From Hyphomicrobiales bacterium (GTDB lineage Bacteria; Pseudomonadota; Alphaproteobacteria; Rhizobiales; Rhizobiaceae), in NCBI GenBank assembly GCA_021775455.1, contig JAJFHU010000005.1, positions 1 through 64,000 of the forward strand: a DNA stretch of 64,000 bases, in the 5' to 3' direction. Positions 35,684 to 46,367 of this stretch are shown here, piece after piece. Every line of letters begins with the position of its first letter. The stretch's first letter is position 1. Made by a program: the position numbers and the translations under genes. The notes under the pieces were generated by a model. That model did not search any database. It was given only the letters and a program-made list of their open reading frames with translations, and was not told the DNA's origin.

Positions 35684-36598
35684 TTAGCGGCCAGCGCCAA
35701 GCAGTCGGCACAATTCATCCAGCTGATCCAGGCTTCGATACTTGATTCGGAGTTCACCATTTGACCTGGCTCCGTGGCGCAAATCAATTTTGAGACCAAG
35801 TGCATTTTCCAACTGTTTTTCGAGCGCCTGAATATCCGCGGACTTATCGGATTCACCCTTTGCCCTACTGGGTTTTCCAGTTTGAGCCTCTGCGGAAGAT
35901 TGGGCAATCATCTCAGCTTGGCGAACAGACAGGCCTTCTGACACAATGCGCTTCGCGAGCGCTTCCGGATTATCGGCCGTTACAAGTGTCCGTGCATGAC
36001 CTGCTGACAAGTCTCCATTACTAACCAGTCCCTGAACCTGGATTGGTAACTTCAACAGGCGCAGTGTATTCGCAACATGCGACCGGCTCTTTGAAATTAC
36101 ACGGGCAAGCTCGTTTTGTGTGTAGTCATGTTCATCAATCAACTGTTGATATCCAAATGCTTCTTCAATCGCGTTGAGATCCGCACGTTGAACATTTTCA
36201 ATGATTGCGAGTTCGAGTGCCTGCTTGTCTTCCACATCCCGACTGATGATCGGGATTTCATGCAGGGCAGCATTCTGCGCGGCGCGCCATCTGCGTTCAC
36301 CAGCAATGATCTCGTATCGAACACCATCAGATGTATCCTTTACCGGGCGAACGAGGATAGGTTGAACAAGACCGTGCTCCCGAATGGACCCGGAAAGATC
36401 GGCTAATTCTGATTCGGCAAAATGACGACGAGGATTATTGGGATTTGCCCGGATCCATTCAATCGGAACCATCTGGCTTCCCTTGGCAGGTTCCACAACG
36501 ACTGGCTTTTCCGGTGTTGACTTTACGGGCTGATCAAGATCACCGATTAGTGCTGCAAGTCCGCGGCCAAGTCGTTTTCTTGAACTGTCATTTACCAT
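35684..36598 (-). CDS. parB: Chromosome-partitioning protein ParB
   Basis: ParB is the CTPase clamp that loads on parS. The 304-residue protein has RLGRGLAALIGD at the N-terminus, the CTP/ParA-box motif AGERRWRAAQNA, a helix-turn-helix (YTQNELARVISKSRSHVANT) that reads parS, and a C-terminal dimerisation domain with LRHGARSNGELRIKYRSLDQ. It is followed in the same operon order parA-parB read on the minus strand. Three parS sites lie 1.4-3.5 kb upstream. Confidence 0.97.
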   Translation of the reverse strand: MVNDSSRKRLGRGLAALIGDLDQPVKSTPEKPVVVEPAKGSQMVPIEWIRANPNNPRRHFAESELADLSGSIREHGLVQPILVRPVKDTSDGVRYEIIAGERRWRAAQNAALHEIPIISRDVEDKQALELAIIENVQRADLNAIEEAFGYQQLIDEHDYTQNELARVISKSRSHVANTLRLLKLPIQVQGLVSNGDLSAGHARTLVTADNPEALAKRIVSEGLSVRQAEMIAQSSAEAQTGKPSRAKGESDKSADIQALEKQLENALGLKIDLRHGARSNGELRIKYRSLDQLDELCRLLGAGR

Positions 36599-36623
36599 CT
36601 AATCTTCCCCTTGAGCCGATTGA

Positions 36624-37427
36624 TCATGCGGCCATCAGTTTTCGTTCGCGGTTTATGACTTCCGATGCAAGCCGCAGATACGCCTGGCTGCCAGAACAGT
36701 CCAGATCATAGAGCAATGCCGGCTTCCCATAGGATGGCGCCTCGGAAAGTCGCACATTGCGGGGAATGATCGTTTCATAAACCTTGTCACCCAGATATTC
36801 CCGAACATCGCTGACAACCTGATTTGAAAGGTTGTTGCGTTTGTCAAACATGGTCAGCACAATACCCTGAATGATCAATTCCGGATTAATGCCTTGCTGA
36901 ACTTGCTCAACAGTCTGCAATAGTTGACTCAAACCCTCCAGCGCAAAAAACTCACACTGAAGTGGAACAAGCACAGAATGGGCAGCAGCCATCGCATTCA
37001 ACGTAAGCAAATTGAGGGATGGCGGACAATCGATCAAGATGTAAGCTTCTTTACCAATCATAGGATTATATTCCTTGACTGCTTGCTTCAACCTGCTCAC
37101 CCGATCTGGCTTGTCCGAAATCTCCATTTCCACACCCAAAAGATCCAGCGTCGAAGGGGCAAGCAAAAGGCCCGGCACATCCGTCTCGACAACCGCCTGC
37201 TCCAGCGTCGCCTTGCCCGTAATTACATCACAAGTTGAGATTTTCCGTTGATCCCGATCAACACCCAGTCCGGTGCTCGCGTTTCCCTGCGGATCGAGAT
37301 CAATAATAAGTGCGGTCTTCTCGATCGCCGCCAATGCGGTTGCCAGATTAATCGCAGTAGTGGTTTTACCCACACCACCTTTTTGATTGGCGATCGCAAT
37401 AATTCGGGGCAGATCAGGAAGCGACAT
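36624..37427 (-). CDS. parA: Chromosome-partitioning ATPase ParA
   Basis: ParA/Soj moves ParB-parS complexes during segregation. The 267-residue ATPase has the deviant Walker A KGGVGKTTTAINLA, then LIIDLDPQGNASTGLG, ILIDCPPSLNLLTLNAM and the C-terminal RNVRLSEAPSYGKPALLYDL. The ATG is preceded by AGGATATTTATCC, an inverted repeat that also contains the Shine-Dalgarno sequence. The 3' end is followed 25 bases later by parB. Confidence 0.97.
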   Translation of the reverse strand: MSLPDLPRIIAIANQKGGVGKTTTAINLATALAAIEKTALIIDLDPQGNASTGLGVDRDQRKISTCDVITGKATLEQAVVETDVPGLLLAPSTLDLLGVEMEISDKPDRVSRLKQAVKEYNPMIGKEAYILIDCPPSLNLLTLNAMAAAHSVLVPLQCEFFALEGLSQLLQTVEQVQQGINPELIIQGIVLTMFDKRNNLSNQVVSDVREYLGDKVYETIIPRNVRLSEAPSYGKPALLYDLDCSGSQAYLRLASEVINRERKLMAA

Positions 37428-37445
37428 TTGGATAAATATCCTGTG

Positions 37446-38099
37446 TTAAATTTTTTGCAAATTGCTGATTTCCAGAACGACGGAATCCTCAGCAATGCTG
37501 CTCTTGTGATCTATCAGATCGAAGGTCCATAGACCATTACATTCTTCAATTTCCGGCCGGTAATCCCTACCTTTGTGGAACAATGCAACTGTACGGCCTG
37601 TCATTATAGGTTCTACCAACTCCAACAACTTCTTGAGAGGAGCAAATGCCCGCGCAGTAACAATATCCACATTTGAAAATTGTTTCGCCGCCGACTCGAT
37701 CCTGTCCGCGTGGACAATTACCGGTACATCCATTTTTCGCGCGGCCTGCATGAGAAAAGCGGACTTTTTATGATTGCTTTCCACAAGATGTACTTTTGCA
37801 TTTTCATGCTCGGCCATAACGGCAGCGATTACCAACCCGGGAAATCCTCCACCGCTACCAACGTCCACCCAACAGCGGGCATCCGGCATCAGTTCCGCAC
37901 ATTGGATACTGTCAGCCACATGCCTGGCCCAAATGGAACCAATAGTTGAATGTGCAACCAGGTTTGTTTTCTTCTGCCAAGCCCGGACGGCATCCACCAA
38001 TATGTTCAGCCGGTTCATGGTTTCACGTGAAACAGGATAGATTTGATTGATCAACTCAAACTCTGGTCCGCAGAGCAAATTTTCATGCACTACCGTCAC
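37446..38099 (-). CDS. rsmG: 16S rRNA m7G527 methyltransferase RsmG
   Basis: A 217-residue S-adenosylmethionine-dependent methyltransferase that modifies G527 of 16S rRNA. Motif I is [15 protein letters not shown], with [13 protein letters not shown] and [16 protein letters not shown] further on. The start is a GTG whose GTGA overlaps the mnmG stop, so translation is coupled. A one-mismatch parS site lies inside the coding sequence at 38019-38034. Confidence 0.95.
   Translation of the reverse strand: MTVVHENLLCGPEFELINQIYPVSRETMNRLNILVDAVRAWQKKTNLVAHSTIGSIWARHVADSIQCAELMPDARCWVDVGSGGGFPGLVIAAVMAEHENAKVHLVESNHKKSAFLMQAARKMDVPVIVHADRIESAAKQFSNVDIVTARAFAPLKKLLELVEPIMTGRTVALFHKGRDYRPEIEECNGLWTFDLIDHKSSIAEDSVVLEISNLQKI
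38019..38034. promoter_or_regulatory. parS site inside rsmG (one mismatch)
   Basis: GGTTTCACGTGAAACA matches the consensus TGTTTCACGTGAAACA except for the first base. It lies in the 5' part of rsmG, so it also codes for protein (…SRETM…). Confidence 0.85.
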
Positions 38100-39982
38100 A
38101 ACACTGCTCTTTTGACTTGCCTGCCGTCACGCGACAACTTTTCAAGATGGGCAAGCAACAAGGTCAACGCCGCTGGAGTGATGCCACTAATCCGTGCCGC
38201 CTGGCCCAAACTAGCCGGCCTGACTGTTTCAAGTTTGCTACGCACCTCGTTGGAAAGTCCGGACAGCAGCCCATAATCAAAATCAGATGGTATAATACGG
38301 TTTTCATCTTTCCGCACTGCATTTGCATCTGCTTCCTGCCGCGCCATGTAAACCGAGTAACCCGCATCGATTTCCAACTGGTCTCCGACCCCTTGATCAA
38401 TGCTAGAGAGTTCCGGCCAAACCCTTTTAAGATCATCAAAGGAAATTTCCGTATAGGTTAGCAAGTCGTACAAGGATCTGCGGACACCATCCTGGTTGAT
38501 CCGAAAGCCTTTGGCTGACGCATCGTTGGGTGTCAGAGTAATTGACTTCAACAATTCCTTTCCCCTGTTGAGCCTTTCTTCGCGACATTTAAATACCCGG
38601 CAACGTTCCTCAGAAGCGATTCCCAGCTCCATCGCCGTTGCTGTCAATCGTTCATCTGCATTATCAGCACGAAGCGAAAGACGATACTCTGCTCGAGATG
38701 TAAACATCCGGTATGGTTCACTCACGCCGCGGGTAACAAGATCATCAACCATGACGCCGATATAGCTTTTGGTTCGGCTGAATACGAAACCTTCCTGCGA
38801 ACCAGCATACCGGGCCGCATTAAGTCCTGCGACCAGTCCTTGTGCCGCCGCCTCCTCATATCCGGTAGTGCCGTTTATCTGGCCTGCCAGGAAAAAACCA
38901 TTAACCCGCTGGCATTCCAGGGTAGGTTTTAGCTCCCTTGGATCCACATAGTCATATTCTATTGCATAGCCCGGTTGAATGATTTTAGCTTGTTCCAGCC
39001 CCGGAATGGTTTTGAGAAAATCACGTTGAACCTCTTCAGGCATCGAAGTGGAGATTCCATTTGGATAAACGGTTTTGTCATCCAGACCCTCAGGTTCAAG
39101 AAAAATCTGGTGACCATCGCGCTCTCCAAATTTGACAATCTTGTCCTCTATTGACGGACAATATCTCGGCCCGATCCCCTCGATCTGACCCGAATACATG
39201 GCAGATCGTGTGATATTGTTTTCTATGATCTTGTGAGTTTCGGGTGTAGTCCGGGTGATCCCACATGCGATCTGTGGATTCGTAATTTCACTGGTTAACC
39301 GGGAAAACGGGACCAGCACTTCATCTGCGTCCTGCATATCCAGGCCAGCCCAGTCAATCGTATCACCATCCAGGCGGGGAGGCGTTCCGGTTTTAAGCCG
39401 AGCCAGGTCAAACCCGATCGAAGCCAAGGTATCAGACAGTCCAAGGCAGGGCGCCTCTCCCATCCGCCCTGCAGGAATTTTCTTCTCACCGATATGAATC
39501 AATCCACGCAAAAATGTCCCGGCAGTCAAAACGACTGCTGATCCATTTATGCAATCGCCGTTCCCAAACTTGACCCCAGTCACGGTTCCGTCGACCACCA
39601 CCAAATCGCAAACCGCGCCTTCAACAATTTCCAAACCATTAATTTCGTTGATTGCCGCCTGCATAGCCAACCGATACAGTTTTCTGTCTGCCTGTGTTCT
39701 TGGCCCTCTGACCGCCGGACCCTTTCTCCGGTTGAGCATCCGAAACTGTATGCCCGCCTTATCGGCAACCCGGCCCATCAAACCATCCAGCGCGTCTATC
39801 TCACGAACCAGATGGCCTTTCCCCAGCCCGCCTATGGCAGGATTGCAGGACATAACACCAATCGAATCGCGCTTATGGGTAACCAGGATCGTTTTGGCGC
39901 CCGCACGCGCAGCAACAGCCGCCGCTTCTACGCCTGCGTGGCCTCCGCCGATAACGATTACATCTTTTCGATTGCCAGACAT
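38096..39982 (-). CDS. mnmG: tRNA uridine-5-carboxymethylaminomethyl modification enzyme MnmG (GidA)
   Basis: MnmG works with MnmE to form cmnm5U34 in tRNA. The 628-residue FAD protein starts [21 protein letters not shown], has [32 protein letters not shown], the family stretch [20 protein letters not shown] and [16 protein letters not shown], and a C-terminal helical domain with [20 protein letters not shown]. Length is normal. Its stop overlaps rsmG. Confidence 0.97.
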   Translation of the reverse strand: MSGNRKDVIVIGGGHAGVEAAAVAARAGAKTILVTHKRDSIGVMSCNPAIGGLGKGHLVREIDALDGLMGRVADKAGIQFRMLNRRKGPAVRGPRTQADRKLYRLAMQAAINEINGLEIVEGAVCDLVVVDGTVTGVKFGNGDCINGSAVVLTAGTFLRGLIHIGEKKIPAGRMGEAPCLGLSDTLASIGFDLARLKTGTPPRLDGDTIDWAGLDMQDADEVLVPFSRLTSEITNPQIACGITRTTPETHKIIENNITRSAMYSGQIEGIGPRYCPSIEDKIVKFGERDGHQIFLEPEGLDDKTVYPNGISTSMPEEVQRDFLKTIPGLEQAKIIQPGYAIEYDYVDPRELKPTLECQRVNGFFLAGQINGTTGYEEAAAQGLVAGLNAARYAGSQEGFVFSRTKSYIGVMVDDLVTRGVSEPYRMFTSRAEYRLSLRADNADERLTATAMELGIASEERCRVFKCREERLNRGKELLKSITLTPNDASAKGFRINQDGVRRSLYDLLTYTEISFDDLKRVWPELSSIDQGVGDQLEIDAGYSVYMARQEADANAVRKDENRIIPSDFDYGLLSGLSNEVRSKLETVRPASLGQAARISGITPAALTLLLAHLEKLSRDGRQVKRAVL

Positions 39983-40063
39983 TTCAAACCTGCTGATTGT
40001 GAGCCCGCTAGATAGCGCCCAAATCTCGCTTCGTCAAAGTAAAACAGTAACAACAGTCAATGT

Positions 40064-40079
40064 TGTTTCACGTGAAACA
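40064..40079. promoter_or_regulatory. parS site, perfect consensus, mnmG-mnmE gap
   Basis: TGTTTCACGTGAAACA is identical to the 16-bp bacterial parS consensus. It lies in the gap upstream of mnmG and is the best-matching of three sites, probably the main ParB nucleation point. Confidence 0.95.
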
Positions 40080-40106
40080 CAGGCGGCTCTAATGTCCTCA
40101 ACGTAA

Positions 40107-40122
40107 TGTTTCACGTGAATCA
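40107..40122. promoter_or_regulatory. parS site overlapping the mnmE stop codon (one mismatch)
   Basis: TGTTTCACGTGAATCA differs from consensus at one base (third from the end). It ends on the mnmE TGA (40122-40120), 28 bases to the right of the perfect site, so the two form a close pair. Confidence 0.85.
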
Positions 40123-41427
40123 TTTTCCAATACAAAACTCTGAAAAAATAACATCCAGCAAATCTTCTACGTCAACTCTACCCGTAATACGGCCAAGATT
40201 ATCGCTTGCTGACCGAAGAGACTCCGCGATTATTTCTTCCCGGTCTTCAAAATTGCAAAGGCTCCTATTCATATCCATCAAACAAGCTTCAATCGATATC
40301 CGATGCCGTTCCCGACTAATCAAACCGCCATCCATTGAGCCGCCAAGCTCCTTCAGCCGACATTCTACCATTTCAATAAATGACCTGATTCCATGCCCTG
40401 ATTTCGAAGAAATCGATGACCTATTGTCAATTACCCCATTATCATCCTTCGAAAATATTGTAACTGCGCCGTCAGGCGCCTTTGAGCCAGATTTATCCAG
40501 GTCGTTCATATCCTGCAACCAAATAACAAGATCAGCTTCCTGGGCCGCTTTACGAGCCCTGACCACACCCTCTCGTTCAATCGGATCATTGGTATCCCGC
40601 ATTCCTGCAGTATCCGTAATCCGTACCGCATATCCGCCAATATCCAAATCTACATGAAGCGTATCACGGGTAGTGCCAGCAATATCAGTAACTATCGCCA
40701 CATCCCTCTTTGCAAGTGCATTCAACAGACTTGACTTGCCTGCATTGGGTTTGCCCAACAACACAACATTAAAACCATCGCGAATTATCTCACCAACACG
40801 GCTATCATCAAGATGCCCCCGAATGGTGGCTGCAAGTGAAGTGATTTTGACCTTACATGCATCCATCACATCGTTGGGAACATCATCCTGGTCTGAAAAA
40901 TCAAGGCCCGACTCGATGATCGCTCTTACATTTGTCAGTTCAGTCCGCCAGGATTCATAAACCTCCCGAAGCGCACCACCGGACTGGATCACCGCTTGCT
41001 TGCGCTGTATCTCAGTTTGTGCGGCCACCAAATCCGAAAGCCCTTCAAGTTCGGTTAGATCCAGTCGACCATTTTCAAACGCCCGTCGGGAAAATTCCCC
41101 GGCCTCTGCCAACCGACACTCGGTAATGTTCCCCAACGAACGCAATAATTTGGACACAACCGCCGGCCCGCCATGTACCTGAAACTCCAGACAATCTTCA
41201 CCCGTAAAGCTATTCGGTGACGGAAACCAAACTACAATACCCTTGTCTATTGGAACCTTCTCCGCCGGATCTGATATAGAAAGGTATTCAGCCCTTCTGG
41301 GCTCTGGCGCTCTATCCAGCATCAACGAAATTATATCCGTGCATCTGTCTCCAGAAATCCGAACCACAGCAACACCGCTTGGAAGATTACCGCTTGAAAG
41401 CGCAACAATCGTATCAACTTGTGTCAA
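40120..41427 (-). CDS. mnmE: tRNA modification GTPase MnmE (TrmE)
   Basis: A 435-residue GTPase that, with MnmG, modifies U34 of tRNA. The N-terminal formyl-THF-binding domain starts DTIVALSSGNLPSGVAVVRI. The G domain has GKPNAGKSSLLNAL, TDIAGTTRDT and DTAGMRDTND; the G4 position reads SKDD instead of the usual NKxD. The C-terminus ends with the diagnostic FCIGK. The start is a TTG with AGGAAG upstream. The stop codon lies within a parS-like sequence. Confidence 0.96.
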   Translation of the reverse strand: MTQVDTIVALSSGNLPSGVAVVRISGDRCTDIISLMLDRAPEPRRAEYLSISDPAEKVPIDKGIVVWFPSPNSFTGEDCLEFQVHGGPAVVSKLLRSLGNITECRLAEAGEFSRRAFENGRLDLTELEGLSDLVAAQTEIQRKQAVIQSGGALREVYESWRTELTNVRAIIESGLDFSDQDDVPNDVMDACKVKITSLAATIRGHLDDSRVGEIIRDGFNVVLLGKPNAGKSSLLNALAKRDVAIVTDIAGTTRDTLHVDLDIGGYAVRITDTAGMRDTNDPIEREGVVRARKAAQEADLVIWLQDMNDLDKSGSKAPDGAVTIFSKDDNGVIDNRSSISSKSGHGIRSFIEMVECRLKELGGSMDGGLISRERHRISIEACLMDMNRSLCNFEDREEIIAESLRSASDNLGRITGRVDVEDLLDVIFSEFCIGK

Positions 41428-41485
41428 TGGACAACTTCCTGGTTTCAGTGCAAAGCTTTAAGCCTGCATCAATTCTGGAATTTCT

Positions 41486-43510
41486 ATGACTCCAACTCAC
41501 ACCCAAAGCAACCAACTTGTAAATGCCTCCAGTCCCTACCTTCTTCAACATATGGGTAATCCAGTCCATTGGCGCGAATGGAATGAAGATTCCCTTGCCG
41601 AAGCAAGACGAACCGGCAAGCCGATTTTGTTGTCCGTCGGTTATGCCGCATGTCACTGGTGTCATGTGATGGCGCATGAAAGTTTCGAGGATGAAAATAT
41701 CGCAGCCATCATGAATAAGCTTTACATAAACATTAAAGTCGATCGTGAAGAACGGCCGGATATTGATCAAATCTACATGGAATCATTACATGCGATGGGC
41801 GAGCAGGGCGGCTGGCCTCTTACCATGTTTCTGACACCGGATGCAGAACCGTTCTGGGGAGGTACTTATTTTCCCCCGACACCGTCTTATGGCAGACCTG
41901 CATTCAAACAGGTATTGGAAGCAATCGAACGGACTTATCGCGAACAGGCAGAGACAATTGCCAAAAATACTGGAGCGCTTAAATCACACCTTCAAAACCT
42001 CTCCGCACCACCTGCAAACAACAATGGTCTTCCGCCGACAAATTATTTCACCCAATTCGTTGAGCGGAGTCTTTCCATCTTCGATCCGATAAATGGTGGA
42101 ACACAAGGAGCACCAAAATTTCCCAATGCACCCATGCTCGAAAGTTGGGCAAGAGCAGGTTCATCGGGCGCATCTCCTTCTGCCCAAGATGCATTTTTAA
42201 CGACTGTAACATCAATTTCAAATGGCGGCATTTATGATCACCTGCGTGGTGGAATCGCCAGATACAGCGTTGATGAAAATTGGCTCGCGCCTCACTTTGA
42301 AAAAATGCTCTATGATAACGCTCATTTTGTTCGGCATCTTACTCATGCCTGGAAACTAACTGGTCATGAATTATTTCGAATCCGAATCAATGAGACCCTG
42401 GATTGGTTAATTGAGGAAATGGTAACGGAAGAGGGTGCTTTTGCCTCAAGTCTCGATGCCGACAGTGAAGGCGAAGAAGGAAAATTCTATGTCTGGACCA
42501 AACAGGAAATCGAATCAGTTTTGGGCAGTAAAGCAGAAGAATTCTGCAATTTTTATGATGTGACACACGCAGGAAACTGGGAAGGAAAAACCATTCTCAA
42601 TCGCCTGAGGGAAAACCGGCCAGGCACCATCACCCCCACGTCAATTCAAAACAGTAAAATCATTCTTCTTGGTCATCGGAACAAGCGAATCAGCCCCGGC
42701 CGTGATGACAAAGTCCTGACTGACTGGAACGCTTACATGATCCGGTCGATCGCAGAAGCCGGTAGGGCATTCTCACAATCGAAATGGATAGACATTGCCA
42801 AAGACGTATTTCATTCCTTATCTAAAGCAAACATATATGACGGCGTCTTGGTTCATTCCAGCCGCCTTGGAGTTGCTGCAAAATCGGGCCTTGCATCTGA
42901 CTATTCAGCCATGATCAACGCAGCGCTATCGCTGTATGAAGCAACCAGCGATCCCGCGTACTTGAACTGGTCACGAAAATGGAAGGATAAACTTGACCAG
43001 GATTACAGTGATGGTGAAGGAGGATATTATCTGACCTCCAAAGACGCATCTGACCTGATTGTCAGACCCCGCTGTGACACGGACGAAGCCAACCCATCTG
43101 CAGCATCTTTGATTCTTGAGGGTCTAATCCGGCATTCTCATCTTGCAAATGATGCCGACGTTCTTAATGCAGTCGACAAGCTTGCAGCAAATCTTTATTC
43201 GATTTCAAAAAAACGCCCATACGGAATGGCCGGATTCGCTAATGCGGTACACTCCCTGCACAATCACAAACACGTCCTGATCAATTCAAAAAGTGATAAA
43301 GATGCTTCCGCGTTTGTCAAAGAAGTTAACTTGCATCCTTCGCTTTGCCTTACGGTCAGCTTAAAAGACCAGGATGATTCAAAAAATCACCTTGGTCTAA
43401 AGACGGTTCAATCCGGTTCCGAATCGAATGCGATAATATGCAATAACAAGACATGCAGCGCACCAATTTCAAATCCCGTCGAATTGAAAAAAGCACTAAA
43501 CAATGAATAA
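41486..43510 (+). CDS. Thioredoxin-domain protein of the DUF255 / YyaL (SSP411-like) family
   Basis: A 674-residue cytoplasmic protein. The N-terminal thioredoxin-like domain has CHWCHVM (Cys56, Cys59), preceded by YLLQHMGNPVHWREW and followed by VDREERPDIDQIYME and GGWPLTMFLTPD. A long alpha/alpha-barrel domain follows with GGIYDHLRGGIARYSVDENW, PHFEKMLYDNAHFVR, LDADSEGEEGKFYVWT and DDKVLTDWNAYMIRS, as in N-acylglucosamine epimerase/cellobiose-epimerase folds. The activity is not established. It is divergent from mnmE and convergent with rho. Confidence 0.92.
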   Translation: MTPTHTQSNQLVNASSPYLLQHMGNPVHWREWNEDSLAEARRTGKPILLSVGYAACHWCHVMAHESFEDENIAAIMNKLYINIKVDREERPDIDQIYMESLHAMGEQGGWPLTMFLTPDAEPFWGGTYFPPTPSYGRPAFKQVLEAIERTYREQAETIAKNTGALKSHLQNLSAPPANNNGLPPTNYFTQFVERSLSIFDPINGGTQGAPKFPNAPMLESWARAGSSGASPSAQDAFLTTVTSISNGGIYDHLRGGIARYSVDENWLAPHFEKMLYDNAHFVRHLTHAWKLTGHELFRIRINETLDWLIEEMVTEEGAFASSLDADSEGEEGKFYVWTKQEIESVLGSKAEEFCNFYDVTHAGNWEGKTILNRLRENRPGTITPTSIQNSKIILLGHRNKRISPGRDDKVLTDWNAYMIRSIAEAGRAFSQSKWIDIAKDVFHSLSKANIYDGVLVHSSRLGVAAKSGLASDYSAMINAALSLYEATSDPAYLNWSRKWKDKLDQDYSDGEGGYYLTSKDASDLIVRPRCDTDEANPSAASLILEGLIRHSHLANDADVLNAVDKLAANLYSISKKRPYGMAGFANAVHSLHNHKHVLINSKSDKDASAFVKEVNLHPSLCLTVSLKDQDDSKNHLGLKTVQSGSESNAIICNNKTCSAPISNPVELKKALNNE

Positions 43511-43512
43511 TT

Positions 43513-44778
43513 TTAAGTGTTCATCGTATCAAAGAAATCTGAATTATTCTTGGTTTGCTTGAGCTTGTCTATCAGGAATTCAATTGCATCAGTCGTACCC
43601 ATCGAAGAAAGAATTCGACGTAATACAAAGATTTTTTGCAGATCCTCTTTCGGAACCAGCAAGTCCTCTTTCCGCGTACCGCTTTTCAAAATGTCCATCG
43701 CCGGATAGACGCGCTTGTCTGCAACCTTGCGATCAAGCACTATCTCAGAGTTACCGGTGCCCTTGAATTCTTCGAAGATCACCTCATCCATCCGGGAACC
43801 GGTATCGATCAACGCCGTTGCAATGATTGTCAGTGACCCACCTTCCTCAATGTTTCTTGCCGCACCGAAAAACCTTTTTGGCCTCTGCAATGCATTGGCG
43901 TCTACACCACCAGTCAGCACCTTGCCTGAAGACGGGACAACAGTATTGTAAGCGCGTCCAAGGCGTGTGACTGAATCAAGCAGTATGACGACATCACGCC
44001 CATGCTCCACCAATCGTTTGGCTTTCTCAATCACCATCTCGGCAACCTGCACATGACGCGAAGCCGGTTCATCAAATGTAGATGATACTACTTCACCATC
44101 TACCGACCGTTGCATGTCAGTCACCTCCTCAGGGCGCTCATCGATTAACAAAACGATCAGATAGCTCTCAGGGTGATTCGCAGTAATTGAATGAGCTATG
44201 TTCTGAAGCAGAACAGTTTTACCGGTACGCGGTGGCGCTACTATCAGACCGCGTTGCCCTTTGCCAAGAGGTGCCACCAGGTCAATCACCCTGCCAGAAA
44301 GATCCTTCTTTGTCGGGTCGCCTATCTCCATTAAAAAGCGATCATCAGGATATAGCGGTGTAAGATTATCGAAGTGAATCTTGTGTTTGATCTTTTCAGG
44401 GTCATCAAAATTTATTGTATTCACTTTCAAAAGAGCAAAGTAGCGCTCGCCATCCTTTGGGCTCCTTATTGGACCTTCAACAGTATCCCCGGTTTTCAAT
44501 GAAAACCGTCGGATTTGAGATGGAGAAATATAAATATCGTCCGGCCCTGCCAAATAGTTCGCTGTTGCTGACCGCAAAAATCCGAATCCATCCTGGAGAA
44601 CCTCGACAACACCAGACCCAATAATTTCCACATCTTCTTCCGCCAGATTTTTCAGGATGGCAAACATTAGTTCTTGCTTGCGCATGGCGCTGGCATTTTC
44701 TACTTCCAGACCTTCAGCAAATGTTACAAGATCGGTTGGACTCTTTGAATTGAGTTCCTGAAGCTTCATCTCTTTCAT
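43513..44778 (-). CDS. rho: Transcription termination factor Rho
   Basis: Rho is the hexameric RNA helicase of factor-dependent termination. The 421-residue protein begins [20 protein letters not shown], has an RNA-binding cold-shock-like domain with DGFGFLRS, Walker [16 protein letters not shown], Walker [18 protein letters not shown] and the secondary RNA-binding Q and R loops ([20 protein letters not shown]). ATG at 44778 gives the family length. A 127-base untranslated stretch before it may be an autoregulatory leader. It reads away from hemJ, 127 bases downstream of it. Confidence 0.97.
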   Translation of the reverse strand: MKEMKLQELNSKSPTDLVTFAEGLEVENASAMRKQELMFAILKNLAEEDVEIIGSGVVEVLQDGFGFLRSATANYLAGPDDIYISPSQIRRFSLKTGDTVEGPIRSPKDGERYFALLKVNTINFDDPEKIKHKIHFDNLTPLYPDDRFLMEIGDPTKKDLSGRVIDLVAPLGKGQRGLIVAPPRTGKTVLLQNIAHSITANHPESYLIVLLIDERPEEVTDMQRSVDGEVVSSTFDEPASRHVQVAEMVIEKAKRLVEHGRDVVILLDSVTRLGRAYNTVVPSSGKVLTGGVDANALQRPKRFFGAARNIEEGGSLTIIATALIDTGSRMDEVIFEEFKGTGNSEIVLDRKVADKRVYPAMDILKSGTRKEDLLVPKEDLQKIFVLRRILSSMGTTDAIEFLIDKLKQTKNNSDFFDTMNT

Positions 44779-44905
44779 GAAGTCTGCTTTCCAAATTAAA
44801 AATGATTGTCGCGCATGATTTGGATGTACCAATTCTAAATGCGCGAATAGGTAGGAACCCTCTCCTACACCGAACAAAAGATTCTCTCAAGTAAAATTCT
44901 GCACC

Positions 44906-45328
44906 TTAAAACGGTTTTACAATAACCAGTATAATTATCAGAATCATCAATCCGGTTGGTATTTCATTCGCGATACGAAAAAATCTTTGCGTTCTGGGAC
45001 GTTCATCCCTAGCAAACTGACGTACCCAACGCGCTTCAAATCCATGAAAAGCACTTAACAGGATAACCAGAAAAAACTTCGCAACAAACCATCCCTCGAC
45101 ATGGCTATTTGTCAAAACAACCAACCATAACCCAAACAACCATGTTGCAATCATGGCTGGTGTCATTATCGCCTTTAAAAGCCGACGTTCCATCACCTTG
45201 AAAGTTTCTGATTGTACAGATCCGACCTCGCTGTCAAAATGATAAATCAACAATCTTGGAAGATATAACAAACCAGCCATCCAACTAATTACCGCAATGA
45301 TATGAGCCGCCTTAGCCAACAAGTACAT
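44906..45328 (-). CDS. hemJ: Protoporphyrinogen oxidase HemJ
   Basis: HemJ oxidises protoporphyrinogen IX in bacteria lacking HemG/HemY. The 140-residue membrane protein has the conserved AKAAHIIAVISWMAGLLYLP with the key histidine, RRLLKAIMTPAMIATWLFGL, WFVAKFFLVILLSAFHG and a terminal RIANEIPTGLMILIII. Four membrane helices are evident. ATG at 45328 lies one base after the hemE stop. Synteny with hemE and rho is typical of alphaproteobacteria. Confidence 0.93.
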   Translation of the reverse strand: MYLLAKAAHIIAVISWMAGLLYLPRLLIYHFDSEVGSVQSETFKVMERRLLKAIMTPAMIATWLFGLWLVVLTNSHVEGWFVAKFFLVILLSAFHGFEARWVRQFARDERPRTQRFFRIANEIPTGLMILIIILVIVKPF

Positions 45329-45329
45329 T

Positions 45330-46367
45330 TTAATCTCCTCGCACTCGACGCACAAGGCGCTCCACATTTTCTATCGGAGTCTGTGGCACGATCCCGTGAC
45401 CCAAATTAAATATCAACGGACCCTCTCCAAGATTCTCCAATATGTCATCGATCGCCCTATCCAGACTATTTCCACCAGCCACCAACCGCATAGGGTCCAA
45501 CAGGCCCTGCACTGCTCCTTGCCTCTGAAAACCACAAGCATCTTCAAACGAAACAGTCCAATCCAGACCCAAACCACTTACACCAGTTTTCGCCCGATAT
45601 TTTTTCAATCTGCTGCCAGCACCCTTCGGAAATCCGATTATCAATGCGTCAGGAACAACTCGCCTGATTTCATCAACTATTTTTTTCACCGGTTTTACAC
45701 ACCACTGTTCAAACTGGTCATCCCCCAAAACGCCAGCCCAGGAATCAAAAATTTGAACCACTCCAGCACCAGCTTGCAATTGCGCAATCAGATATGAAGC
45801 ACTTGCTTCTGCCAGAACTTCCAGCAGTTTTTGCATAGCTTCGGGATGTTTCATTCCAAACAGCCTGGCTGGCCCTTGATCGGGAGTACCCTTTCCGGCA
45901 ATCATGTAGGTCGCAACGGTCCACGGAGCTCCGCAAAATCCAATCAAAGACATCTCTTCCGGTAACTGCTGGCGCAGACCCCTTACAGTCTCGAGAACTG
46001 GTTCCAGTTTCTCCACCACCGATGAATTATCCAGTCTGTTTATTCCGTAAACATCTATCGGTTCAAGTAAAGGACCCTGGTTTTCCACAAACTCGACCTT
46101 CCGGCCCAAAGCGTCCGGAATTACTAAGATATCTGAAAACAGAATGGCAGCATCAAACTGAAATCTACGTATAGGTTGAAGTGTGACTTCTATTGCCAAT
46201 TCCGGCGTGTAGCATAACTCAAGAAAAGAGCCGGCAATTTTACGAACTTTACGATACTCGGGTAAATATCTGCCTGCTTGTCGCATCAGCCATATTGGAG
46301 GAGTTTCAAAACTTTTACCCTTCAATACAGCTTCAAGTTTTCTATTTAATCCTTTTTCCACAACCAT
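45330..46367 (-). CDS. hemE: Uroporphyrinogen decarboxylase
   Basis: HemE decarboxylates uroporphyrinogen III to coproporphyrinogen III. The 345-residue barrel has [17 protein letters not shown], then [14 protein letters not shown] (catalytic Asp), [13 protein letters not shown] and [13 protein letters not shown], ending [16 protein letters not shown]. Length is normal. It reads away from the chromosomal origin; a DnaA-box-like TTTTCCACA lies inside its 5' end. Confidence 0.97.
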   Translation of the reverse strand: MVVEKGLNRKLEAVLKGKSFETPPIWLMRQAGRYLPEYRKVRKIAGSFLELCYTPELAIEVTLQPIRRFQFDAAILFSDILVIPDALGRKVEFVENQGPLLEPIDVYGINRLDNSSVVEKLEPVLETVRGLRQQLPEEMSLIGFCGAPWTVATYMIAGKGTPDQGPARLFGMKHPEAMQKLLEVLAEASASYLIAQLQAGAGVVQIFDSWAGVLGDDQFEQWCVKPVKKIVDEIRRVVPDALIIGFPKGAGSRLKKYRAKTGVSGLGLDWTVSFEDACGFQRQGAVQGLLDPMRLVAGGNSLDRAIDDILENLGEGPLIFNLGHGIVPQTPIENVERLVRRVRGD

